Assembly: GCA_964403795.1 (NCBI GenBank)
Contig: CAYOHP010000080.1
Location: 1-29,146 of the forward strand
DNA: 29,146 nt
Source: CAYOHP01 sp964403795 [NCBI: uncultured bacterium]
GTDB taxonomy: Bacteria > Muiribacteriota > UBA6191 > CAZXTJ01
Direction: 5' to 3'
Made by a program: the position numbers and the translations under genes. The notes under the pieces are model-generated. The model worked only from the letters and a program-made list of their open reading frames with translations. It did no database searches and was not told where the DNA came from. Positions within the stretch are counted from its first letter, which is position 1, and every line of letters begins with the position of its first letter. Of the stretch, positions 7,146 to 14,574 are shown piece by piece.

Positions 7146-8090
7146 TCAAGGCGAGGCGGTCCGGCTTCGCCCGGTCCCGGACCGCCAGCCTTCGGCGAGC
7201 CGGGCCAGCCGGCGCAGCCGGGGATGCACCACCGAACCGGTCCCGGGGGCAGCCGGGCCGTCGGCCTTGCCATGCAGGGACCGGAAACCGGCACCACGAC
7301 CGGCGACCGCTTCGATCACCGGGGCAACCGCCGCCCGTTCCGCCTCGGGGAGCGCCTCGGCGGCCTTCTCGAAACCCTCGATCAGAGCCGGCGTCCCGAC
7401 CCGGGCGGCCTCCGTCAGGGCCAGCGCGATCCTCTCCACCCGGGCTTCGTACTCCTTGGACGCCTCGGCCAGGCCCGCCTCGAGCACGGTCCGGCCCGGA
7501 CCCTCGGCCAGCACCAGCGCCTGGACCACGGTCTCGCGCCGCTTCCATGCGAGCACCAGCGCCTCGACCTGTCGGGCCCCTTCGCCCGCCTCGGGGCGGG
7601 CCAGGACTCCCCCGGCCGAGGTCCCTCCCGGTTTCCGGGGCGCCACGATCTCCGGCAGGTCCCCGAGCGGGCCGCCGGTGTCCTCGGACCCGGTCCCCGG
7701 GGTGGTCCCGGCGTCGTCGCCGGTCTCGTCGGTCCCCGGAGGAGGATCGGCGGGAGGGCGGCCCGAACCGGTCCGGCCCTTGGCACCGGCCTTCGGCTTC
7801 CGGCCACCCGAGCCGGGGAAGATCTTGTCCAGGATCCCCTTGACGGTGTTCCCGATCTCGTGGCCGCTCTTCACGACCGCGGCCACGCTCCCGGCCAGGG
7901 CCTTGATCTGGGGGATGGCCTCGCCCACGATCCCGGCGACCTCGAGGAGCACCATCCCGCCCACGAAGAGCTCGGTCAGGACCGCCCGGCTCGAGGTCGG
8001 GGTGGAGAGGCACAGGCCGAATGCCAGGAACAGGGCCAAGCCTCGGCTGGTTCGCCGCTGACCCGACACCTTGGGAGTGATCCTCGCCAC
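7146..8090 (-). CDS. Hypothetical secreted helical protein
   Basis: The 314-residue protein has a basic N-terminus and a hydrophobic segment (GLALFLAFGLCLS, about residues 17-29), with a plausible cleavage near S-S-R-A (residue 36). A hydrophobic/Gly-rich helix (V-L-T-E-L-F-V-G-G-M-V-L-L) follows, then a Pro/Gly/Asp-rich linker (about 95-170) and an Ala/Glu/Arg-rich helical region (about 175-265) with coiled-coil character. No family recognised. The start is GTG 8090, preceded by GGAGGT at 11 bases. It lies upstream of the SPOR gene on the same strand with a gap of about 30 bases, suggesting a two-gene envelope operon. It is divergent from the zinc-ribbon gene, whose start is 56 bases away. 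Confidence 0.65.
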   Translation of the reverse strand: MARITPKVSGQRRTSRGLALFLAFGLCLSTPTSSRAVLTELFVGGMVLLEVAGIVGEAIPQIKALAGSVAAVVKSGHEIGNTVKGILDKIFPGSGGRKPKAGAKGRTGSGRPPADPPPGTDETGDDAGTTPGTGSEDTGGPLGDLPEIVAPRKPGGTSAGGVLARPEAGEGARQVEALVLAWKRRETVVQALVLAEGPGRTVLEAGLAEASKEYEARVERIALALTEAARVGTPALIEGFEKAAEALPEAERAAVAPVIEAVAGRGAGFRSLHGKADGPAAPGTGSVVHPRLRRLARLAEGWRSGTGRSRTASP

Positions 8091-8146
8091 GGGTTCTCGA
8101 CCTCCATCGGGCCTGGCCCGACGGGAGTCACACTAGGGAGCCTGCA

Positions 8147-10102
8147 GTGCATGTCAAGGCCGGCTTGCCCCCGCGGCAATTCCGGTCGATGCTTGGGATG
8201 GGCTCCCGGAAGGGGTCGATCCTGCCTACCTGCAAGCTGTGCAAGAACACCGGGCTCCCGGGAGCCAAGTTCTGCGGCGCATGCGGCACCCCCTTCCCCG
8301 ACTCCCGGTCGGGGCCGGAGCCGGACGACGGGGACCTCTTCGGCTCGCTCGCCCCGGCCCAGGGGGAGCGCGACCTCGACGACCTGTTCTCGTCCCTGCC
8401 CAGCGCCCCGTCCGGCGACGACGTCGGGGACCTGTTCGCGGCCTTGGCCGAGCCGCCGCCTCCCCGCTCCCCGGGATCGGGGGCCGGCGACCTCTTCGGT
8501 TCGGATCCGGCCCCGGCCCCCACCCCGGCTCGCGGCAAGGCTGCCGACCTCGATGATTTCTTCGGGGACGGGGCCCCGGAGATCTCCGATCTCCGCCCGG
8601 GTCTGGCCGCCGGGCCGGTTGCTGGAGCCGATCTCTTCGGTGGCGGAGATCTCTTCGCCACCTCGGACCCCATAGGCATCGACGGTCTCGACGCCCCCAC
8701 CGCCCGAGGCCCTGCGGTGCCCTCGCCCGCCGCCCGGACCTCGCCCGCTGCCGATCTCTTCTCCGACGCCCCGGCCCGCGACGACACCCTGGACGACCTC
8801 TTCGGGGGCTCCCAGGCCATCGACCCGGACCGGCTCTTCGAGGGAGGCTCGGGCCTCACCGGCAAGCAGACCAAGGTCGGGGGCCGGGACGAGCTCGACG
8901 ACCTGTTCGGGACCCCGGCCTCGAGTCCGGGCCGGGGGCCGTCCGGGAGCCCGGGCACCATCTCGATCTCGGGCGACCGGCCGGTCGACCTGTCGGCTCC
9001 CGGGGCGGGCGGGCGGCGCGACGAGCTGGAGGACCTCTTCGGGGTCCCGGACTCGACCAGCGGCTCGATCCAGTCGATGTCGATCGCGGTCCCCGACCTC
9101 GACGAGAGCACCTCGGCCCAGGGCTCCACCGCCCATGCCTTCGAGCAGCTGATGCAGGAGCGCGGCCAGGAAGGCGGCCCAGGCGGCGCCCCCGACCTCG
9201 AGAGCGGGGACCTCCTGGCCGAGGCCCACCGAGTGGCGGACGGCCGGACCTCGGCGGACATGCCGGCCGAGCCTGCCGCAGCTCCGGGCGGACGAGACCG
9301 GCGCAAGCGCGCCCGGGGTCCGGTCCTGGCCTCGGCGGTGGCTCCTCCCCCCGAGGGTCTGGAGCGACTCGGCGAGTTCGCCACTTTTGCCGGGACCGCC
9401 TGCCTGGCGGGCGCCTTGGTCCAGCACCACGTCCCCCAGGCCGCCGGGGTTCCCGCCCCGGGCCTGGCCCTGGGCGCGGCCCTGGTCGGCGGGCTCCTCC
9501 ACATGGTCACCGGCTTCCGCTTCCCGCTCGGCTTCCAGGCCCGCGCCCTGACCCTGGCGGCCGCCGTGGTGGTCCTGCCCCACGGGCTCTTCCCCCCGGT
9601 GGTGACCCTGCCCCCGGCCTTCCTCCCGATCACCATGATCCTGGTGCTGGCGGCCGGGATCGCCCACGCCCTGGAGAACGTCCTGCTGGCCCGGGGACTC
9701 AGGATCGGACTGGCGATCGTCGGCGTCTACGCCTGTCTCTCGCTGGTCCGCGGCGCGGCGATCGGCACGCCCTACGACGAGCTGGTCCTGCGCCGGGCCC
9801 TGGCCGCGCCCGGACTGGAGGGAAGCCTGGCCCCGGATCGGCTGGCCCTCTTGCTCAAGGCCTTCGACCCGCTCTTCCTGGGGGTCAACCTGTTCCTGCC
9901 GGCGATGGCGCTGGCGGCCCTCTTCGACGCCCTGGTCCAGCTCCGGCGCCGCTGGTGGGGAAGGCTGCTGACCCGCACCATGACCGTCGCCCTCTTGGCC
10001 CTGGCCATCCACGCCAACCTGGGGATCTACGACCGGCTGGGGGTTCCCAACCTGCGCTCGCTCGCCACCGGCAAGGCACCGGGCGGTCCCGCCGGCCCCT
10101 GA
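8147..10102 (+). CDS. Zinc-ribbon / DLF-repeat / multi-TM membrane protein
   Basis: The 651-residue protein has three parts. First is a zinc ribbon with C29-x2-C32 and C43-x2-C46 (CKLC, CGAC). Second is a ~330-residue low-complexity acidic region with twelve copies of a short [DEAG]-[DR]-[LF]-F motif, mostly D-D-L-F-G, between residues 63 and 299. The best conserved copies read L-D-D-L-F-G or L-E-D-L-F-G. Third is a basic patch (DRRKRAR, about 384-390) leading to a membrane domain of about six or seven helices (about 411-640). No enzyme motif is visible. The start is GTG 8147 because AGGGAG lies 6 bases upstream; ATG 8189 and ATG 8198 are alternatives. The layout suggests a membrane protein with a long cytoplasmic tether carrying repeated docking peptides. 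Function unknown; the family was not recognised. Confidence 0.8.
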   Translation: MHVKAGLPPRQFRSMLGMGSRKGSILPTCKLCKNTGLPGAKFCGACGTPFPDSRSGPEPDDGDLFGSLAPAQGERDLDDLFSSLPSAPSGDDVGDLFAALAEPPPPRSPGSGAGDLFGSDPAPAPTPARGKAADLDDFFGDGAPEISDLRPGLAAGPVAGADLFGGGDLFATSDPIGIDGLDAPTARGPAVPSPAARTSPAADLFSDAPARDDTLDDLFGGSQAIDPDRLFEGGSGLTGKQTKVGGRDELDDLFGTPASSPGRGPSGSPGTISISGDRPVDLSAPGAGGRRDELEDLFGVPDSTSGSIQSMSIAVPDLDESTSAQGSTAHAFEQLMQERGQEGGPGGAPDLESGDLLAEAHRVADGRTSADMPAEPAAAPGGRDRRKRARGPVLASAVAPPPEGLERLGEFATFAGTACLAGALVQHHVPQAAGVPAPGLALGAALVGGLLHMVTGFRFPLGFQARALTLAAAVVVLPHGLFPPVVTLPPAFLPITMILVLAAGIAHALENVLLARGLRIGLAIVGVYACLSLVRGAAIGTPYDELVLRRALAAPGLEGSLAPDRLALLLKAFDPLFLGVNLFLPAMALAALFDALVQLRRRWWGRLLTRTMTVALLALAIHANLGIYDRLGVPNLRSLATGKAPGGPAGP

Positions 10103-10114
10103 GGGACCGCGCCC
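10081..10114. terminator. Hairpin between convergent genes
   Basis: GGGC-GGTCCC pairs with GGGACC-(GC bulge)-GCCC around a 12-base loop that contains the stop codon of the zinc-ribbon gene. It sits in the 15-bp gap before the stop of the CBS gene (10118). Position supports a bidirectional terminator; no T-tract is present. Confidence 0.4.
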
Positions 10115-10117
10115 GGA

Positions 10118-10903
10118 TCAGATGACCGAAGTCCCCAGGAAGACCTGCTCGGGACTGTTGGCGAGGGCGTGTCCGCTCTTGCCGAAGGCGGCCACCGCCA
10201 CCCTCCCCTCGCCCCGCACGATGCCCACCTTGAAGCCGCCCCCGAGACCCGGGAAGACCACCCGCTGCTGGCGCACGATCTCGCGCACCGCGTCCGAGAC
10301 CGCCAGTTTCTCCCGGGCGTCCTCCCGGATCACCCGGAAGGCGATGGCCGCCACGATCGCCGACTCCCGGAGCTTGAGCGGCAGCTTCTCGGCATTGGCT
10401 CCCACCTGGGTGACCGCGGGTTTCATCCCTGCGGCCCGGATCCGCTCCAGCCAGACCTTCTCCTTCTCGTCGGTGCGGGACATGGCCAGGTAGAGCACCC
10501 CGGCCTCGGGGGTCAGCGCCGCCTCCGGGGCGGTGGCCTGGGTGGCGAGCCCGCCCACGATGTCGCGGACCCGGACCACGCCCGAGAGGCTTCCTTGGCC
10601 GTCTACCACCGCCATCGCCAGGCTGTGCATCCCCTCCCGGGCCAGCACGGTGGCCGCCTCCTTGACGGTGGCGGTGGGACCGACGGTAGGGAAGTCGGCC
10701 CGCATCACGTCATCGACGGTGCGGCGCACGTCGTCGCTGTGGATCGAGACCAGGGTGACGATCCCGACCGGACGCGAGCCGTCGACCACGAACAGGCACT
10801 CGAAGTCATGGACCTGCATGAGTTCGCGGGCCGAGAACAGGCTCTGGCCCGGACGCAGCGTCACCGGGTTCTTGATCATGATCTCGGAGATCGTGTTGCC
10901 CAT
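10118..10903 (-). CDS. CBS-pair protein with C-terminal HutP-like domain
   Basis: A soluble 261-residue protein. Residues about 5-58 and 66-120 are tandem CBS domains (I-M-I-K-N-P-V-T-L-R-P-G ... G-I-V-T; V-M-R-A-D-F-P-T-V ... S-G-V-V-R-V-R-D-I-V), a module that senses adenine nucleotides or other ligands. Residues about 135-261 resemble HutP, the histidine-responsive RNA-binding antiterminator. The likeness is strongest in F-K-V-G-I-V-R-G, in V-A-V-A-A-F-G-K-S-G-H-A and in the terminal F-L-G-T-S-V-I, matching HutP's ...LRG..., IAVSLYGTIGAP and terminal GVGINHI. The helix that in HutP holds the metal histidines (RESHALYH) reads REKLAVSD here, so metal/histidine binding is probably lost. Start ATG 10903. 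The CBS call is firm; the HutP-like call is from memory of the B. subtilis protein and needs a profile search. Confidence 0.8.
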   Translation of the reverse strand: MGNTISEIMIKNPVTLRPGQSLFSARELMQVHDFECLFVVDGSRPVGIVTLVSIHSDDVRRTVDDVMRADFPTVGPTATVKEAATVLAREGMHSLAMAVVDGQGSLSGVVRVRDIVGGLATQATAPEAALTPEAGVLYLAMSRTDEKEKVWLERIRAAGMKPAVTQVGANAEKLPLKLRESAIVAAIAFRVIREDAREKLAVSDAVREIVRQQRVVFPGLGGGFKVGIVRGEGRVAVAAFGKSGHALANSPEQVFLGTSVI

Positions 10904-10936
10904 GGGTCCCCCTGTCGCGACCGGGGCGGGATCCTA

Positions 10937-12559
10937 TCACTCCCCGGGGCAGGGCCGCCCGGGCTCGACCTGGAGCAGGCGGGGGAGACGGGGATCGCCT
11001 CCCCGAGCGCCGGGATCCAGGACCCTGAGCCGCCCCAGAGCCACCAGGGCGTCCACCTCGGGGCGCCCCTCCCCGTCGATCAGGCGAAGGGCGCCGACCG
11101 CCTCCAGCTCGCGGCAGAGGCCGGCCGGATCCCGGGCCGCCGGGCGACCGGTGAAGGGGGACTCGAGGAGGAGCGCCAGCGGGTAGTCCTCGAGGCGGGT
11201 CGAGGCGAAGGGAACGACCTCCCAGCCAGGTCGGAGACGGGCTGCCAGGTCCTGGAGCTCCCGGGCCCGGGCCGACGACCCGAGTTGCCCGGCGAGCCGC
11301 CGGAGAGGGGGGATCCCGAAGCCGAGGATCAGGACGATCGCCAGCGGCAGGGCCGGGGCCCATCCGGTAGCCTGCTGGGCCAGGCGCACCGCCACCAGGG
11401 TGAGGACCGTGAGCGGGAAGTAGTAATACCGGGTCGGCAGGCTCATGCCAGGGAGGTAGCCGGCCACGAAGAGGCCGAGGGTGGCGACCAGCAAGCGTTC
11501 CCGGATCGGCCGCCGCCCGGGCGGGGCAGGCGCCAGCGCCAACACCAGCAGGGCCAGGGCCGCCAGCGTCCGCAGGCGGAGGTCGTCGTCGGTGGCCAGG
11601 TTCAACCAGGCTCCACCCAAGCCGAGGGCCACGAGCCAGGCCTGGTGGCGGAGGTTCCGCTCCGAGGCGAGCGGCGACCAGGCCGGCACCGGGAGGTCGG
11701 TCGGGACCTCCCAGGCGAGCAGCCGACCGGCAGGGACCTTGGCGAGCCTCTCCTCGGTGGGCATGGAGGCGAACTCCCGGTCCGGCCCGACCAGGGCGTG
11801 GTTGTAGCCCCCGGCCGAAGAGAGGGTCCAGGTGCCCGTCGCCAGCCGGAGACCGATCACCCAGGGCAGGCTCACCGCCAGGAGGCCGAGGAGCGCGCGG
11901 GCCGCCTTCCCCCATGCCCGGGTGCGACCGGAGCGGTGCTCGATCCAGGCCGCCATCGGGAACCAGACGAAGAGGAAGGGGAGCGCGTAGGCCTTCGCCA
12001 GGTAGGCCAGCCCGCCCAGGAGGCCGATCCCGATCGCAGCCGGTCGGGAAGGGGTCTCCCCGGCGGCCATCCAGGCCGCCAGCACCAGGAGGAGCAAGGC
12101 CGCCACGAGATTGTCGGGACCCTGCCACCAGACCACGTCCCTGAGGGTCTTCACCGCGACCACCCCGGTCCCGATCGCCAGCCAGGTCCCGCCGAGACCG
12201 AGGACCCGACCGAGGTACCAGGCGGCTCCCACCTGCAGGGCACCGGTGCCGACCGCCACCAGGTCGAGGGCTGCCAGCGGCGGTACTCCCAGGGCGATCA
12301 GCGGCACCATCGCCAGGGAATAGAGGGGCGACCAGTAGGCGGAGATGCCCAGGTCGAAGCGGCCCGCGACCAGGTGGCGGGCCATCTGCAGGTAGGCGAA
12401 GCCGTCGATCGAGAGGTTGCCCCGGAGGGCCGCCACCACGCCGGCGGCCGCCGCCAGGTAGGCGAGGAGCACCATCGCCAGGAGGGTCCGGGACCGGTCC
12501 CGACCGGTCTCGAGCTCGGCTTCCCGGTCCGGGTCGGGGCTCGGCAAGGCGCTCTCCAT
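10937..12559 (-). CDS. Polytopic GT-C-type glycosyltransferase (ArnT/PMT-like)
   Basis: A 540-residue integral membrane protein with about ten to twelve membrane segments and a ~110-residue soluble C-terminal region. The first extracytoplasmic loop contains S-I-D-G-F-A-Y-L-Q-M-A-R-H-L-V, the acidic D plus Y/A-R pattern of GT39/ArnT/PMT_2 enzymes. These transfer a sugar from a polyprenyl-phosphate carrier to an acceptor on the outer face of the membrane. The next loop (A-Y-W-S-P-L-Y-S) is also typical. ATG 12559 (MESALPSP) is 11 bp after the stop of the GT87-like gene, so the two are cotranscribed; longer upstream extension is out of context because it would overlap that gene. Donor and acceptor are not predictable. 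Confidence 0.85.
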   Translation of the reverse strand: MESALPSPDPDREAELETGRDRSRTLLAMVLLAYLAAAAGVVAALRGNLSIDGFAYLQMARHLVAGRFDLGISAYWSPLYSLAMVPLIALGVPPLAALDLVAVGTGALQVGAAWYLGRVLGLGGTWLAIGTGVVAVKTLRDVVWWQGPDNLVAALLLLVLAAWMAAGETPSRPAAIGIGLLGGLAYLAKAYALPFLFVWFPMAAWIEHRSGRTRAWGKAARALLGLLAVSLPWVIGLRLATGTWTLSSAGGYNHALVGPDREFASMPTEERLAKVPAGRLLAWEVPTDLPVPAWSPLASERNLRHQAWLVALGLGGAWLNLATDDDLRLRTLAALALLVLALAPAPPGRRPIRERLLVATLGLFVAGYLPGMSLPTRYYYFPLTVLTLVAVRLAQQATGWAPALPLAIVLILGFGIPPLRRLAGQLGSSARARELQDLAARLRPGWEVVPFASTRLEDYPLALLLESPFTGRPAARDPAGLCRELEAVGALRLIDGEGRPEVDALVALGRLRVLDPGARGGDPRLPRLLQVEPGRPCPGE

Positions 12560-12570
12560 CTCGGTCCCGA

Positions 12571-13761
12571 TCACCGGGAGCCGGCGACCGGTGAGGGTCT
12601 TGCCCTCGACCCGGCAGCCACCCGCGCCAGCACCAGCCACCAGAGGGCGAGGATCACCAGGGGCGCCGGCTGGAACCCGGTCCGGGCGGCCAGGGCGGGT
12701 CCCGCCAGGGGCAGGACCCAGGCCGCAGCCAGGAGCGGTTCGCGGCGCGGGTCGTGGTCGGATCGGGCCACCAGCCAGGCGATCGGGAGCAGCAGCACCA
12801 CCAGGTCGTAGCTCACCACCTTGGGGCTGACGGTGACCATGGCGAGGACCAGGGCCGACCCGGCCAGATCGGGTCCCGGAGCCCGCCGCCAGCACCAGAC
12901 GAGGGCAGCCAGTCCCGCCAGGCTAGCCCCGAGCTGGATCGCCATGGACGCTCCGGTGCCGAGCCCGGCGCTCCTCAGGGCCCCGTAACAGGAGACCACC
13001 AGGGAGCTCGGGACGTCGCCCGAGCCCAGCCACCGGACGTGGTCGAGGGTCGCTTCCCGGAACCGCTCCCAGACCTCGGAGGGATAGCGGAGCCAGGTCG
13101 CCACCAGCCACCCAGTCACGGTGACGGCCATTCCGGCCAGGGCCCGCCGATGCCCGCCCGCCAGGAGCGCCACCGGGATCGGGAGAGCCAGGTGCGGCTT
13201 GTAGGCGGCCAGGGCGAAGCAGGCCCCGGCCAGGAAGGGTCGACGGGCCAGCCAGGCGAGCCCGGTCCCGACCAGGCCCGCGGTCAGCATCCCGTTCTGG
13301 CCGAAGGAGACGTTGGCGACCACTCCGGGGGACCCCGCCACCGCCGCGGCCCCGCCGAGCGGCAGGCCGATCCGGGCCAGTACCAGGGCCAGGAGTGCGA
13401 AGTGGGAGACCAGCCACGCCACCAGGGCCTGGTGGTAGGGAAGCCTCCCCAGGGGCTCCACCAGCAGGAGCACGTTGGGCGGATAGACCCAGGGGAAGCA
13501 GACCGGGATCTCGGGCCAGATGTGCCGGCGTTCGAGCGCCACCACCGCCTCGGCGTCGTAGGCCGCCCCGGGGTTGCCCTGGGCAGCCAGCACCGCGGCG
13601 CTCCAGACCGGGGCGAAATCCGACATGCGCCGCCCGCCCCGGACCGCCACGTGGTGGACGAGGGAGGCGCAGAACAGGACCGTGAAGGCCAGGCCCGCCG
13701 CCGCGCCCAGCCACCAGACCACCCGAAGCCTTCGGATTCCGGCCGGAGGGTCGGCGGTCAA
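12571..13761 (-). CDS. GT87-like (DUF2029) membrane mannosyltransferase-type protein
   Basis: About 396 residues, with roughly nine to eleven membrane helices. After the first helix comes S-D-F-A-P-V-W-S-A-A, then F-P-W-V-Y-P-P-N-V-L-L-L-V-E-P-L-G-R-L-P, the conserved Y-P-P loop of GT87 enzymes. Further on are G-Q-N-G-M-L-T-A-G-L and A-A-Y-K-P-H-L-A-L-P, also hallmarks of the family (polyprenyl-phosphate-mannose-dependent transferases such as PimE). The only start consistent with the upstream gene is TTG at 13761, which overlaps the methyltransferase stop as TTGA; an internal GTG (in RVVWW) is the alternative. Translational coupling to the methyltransferase is likely. Donor sugar is inferred from the family and is not certain. 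Confidence 0.82.
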   Translation of the reverse strand: MTADPPAGIRRLRVVWWLGAAAGLAFTVLFCASLVHHVAVRGGRRMSDFAPVWSAAVLAAQGNPGAAYDAEAVVALERRHIWPEIPVCFPWVYPPNVLLLVEPLGRLPYHQALVAWLVSHFALLALVLARIGLPLGGAAAVAGSPGVVANVSFGQNGMLTAGLVGTGLAWLARRPFLAGACFALAAYKPHLALPIPVALLAGGHRRALAGMAVTVTGWLVATWLRYPSEVWERFREATLDHVRWLGSGDVPSSLVVSCYGALRSAGLGTGASMAIQLGASLAGLAALVWCWRRAPGPDLAGSALVLAMVTVSPKVVSYDLVVLLLPIAWLVARSDHDPRREPLLAAAWVLPLAGPALAARTGFQPAPLVILALWWLVLARVAAGSRARPSPVAGSR

Positions 13762-14441
13762 GGTTTCACGGCCCGCAGGCCCTGGTTGATGGCGAGCGGG
13801 CCGAGGAGGTCGCCCAGGACATCCGCCCGACGCAGCAGGGGAAGCAGGGGACGGAACTGGAAAGGCCAGAAGTGGAATCCGCGATGGGTCTCGATTTCCA
13901 GACCTGCGCCCTCCACCCGCCGGGCCAGCTGCCGGAAGCCCAGCCAGTTCTCGAGGCCGTGGTAGTGGCGGAGGCCGAGTCGGTCGGCGATCCGCACCGC
14001 CCACACCCAGGTCCAGTTCGGGGTGGTGAGCGCCAGCACCCCGCCCGGTCCGACCACCCGGCAGAGTTCGGCCACGGCCGCCTCCGGGTCCGGGGTGTGC
14101 TCGACCATCTCGCTCGAGACCACCACGTCGAAGCAGCCGTCCGGGAACGGGAGCCGGAGGGCGTCTCCCTGGACCCGCGACGTCCGGCAACGGGTACCTG
14201 TCACCCGGAGCAGGTCGAAGCCCAGATCCAGGGACACGGTGCGGGCTCCCCGCTCGGCCGCCCTCCGGGAGAAATGGCCGGTCCCGCAGCCGGCATCCAG
14301 GAGCCGCCGACCCTCGAGGGACTCGGGGAGCAGCTCGCAGAAGACCACTTCGATCCGACGCTCCAGGTCGTAGCGGTTCATGACCTCGTCGAAGCGGGCT
14401 CCCAGGTCGTCGTGGGCGAACTCGCGTCGACTGCGGTCCAT
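13758..14441 (-). CDS. Class I SAM-dependent methyltransferase
   Basis: The 227-residue protein has a Rossmann methyltransferase core: motif I L-L-D-A-G-C-G-T-G-H-F (about residues 47-57), an acidic end to strand 2 (S-L-D-L-G), G-D-A-L-R-L-P-F-P-D-G-C-F-D-V-V, and E-M-V-E-H-T-P-D-P before the R-V-V-G-P-G-G motif. The overall pattern is Methyltransf_11/UbiG-like. Its C-terminal part has F-H-F-W-P-F-Q-F-R-P and lacks membrane segments. ATG 14441 has GAGGAG at 6 bases, which fixes the start. It is the first gene of a three-gene operon with two polytopic glycosyltransferases, so a lipid-carrier or glycan substrate is plausible (inference). Divergent from the GT2 gene at 14575. Confidence 0.88.
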   Translation of the reverse strand: MDRSRREFAHDDLGARFDEVMNRYDLERRIEVVFCELLPESLEGRRLLDAGCGTGHFSRRAAERGARTVSLDLGFDLLRVTGTRCRTSRVQGDALRLPFPDGCFDVVVSSEMVEHTPDPEAAVAELCRVVGPGGVLALTTPNWTWVWAVRIADRLGLRHYHGLENWLGFRQLARRVEGAGLEIETHRGFHFWPFQFRPLLPLLRRADVLGDLLGPLAINQGLRAVKP

Positions 14442-14574
14442 GGCGGCTCCTCGGTCGGCCCGAGTGTAGCGGGCCCCGGAGATCCCCCGGGGTGCGGATC
14501 TGGCGTCCCGTCCCGGGCGCGGGCTAGGCTGGGCGAACCCGCCCGGGAAGCCTCGCTCCTCCTTCCCTCCATCC

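Noticed and set aside
6168-8675. 835-residue plus-strand open frame across the SPOR operon
   Set aside because: Arg/Gly-rich shadow; crosses two real minus-strand genes and the start of the zinc-ribbon gene.
7976-10012. 678-residue minus-strand open frame opposite the zinc-ribbon gene
   Set aside because: Low-complexity Gln/Gly/Arg composition without hydrophobic core; it mirrors the clearly structured plus-strand protein with zinc ribbon and membrane helices.
10169-12811. 880-residue plus-strand open frame
   Set aside because: Antisense shadow of the CBS and ArnT-like genes; composition His/Gln/Arg-rich with no domain.
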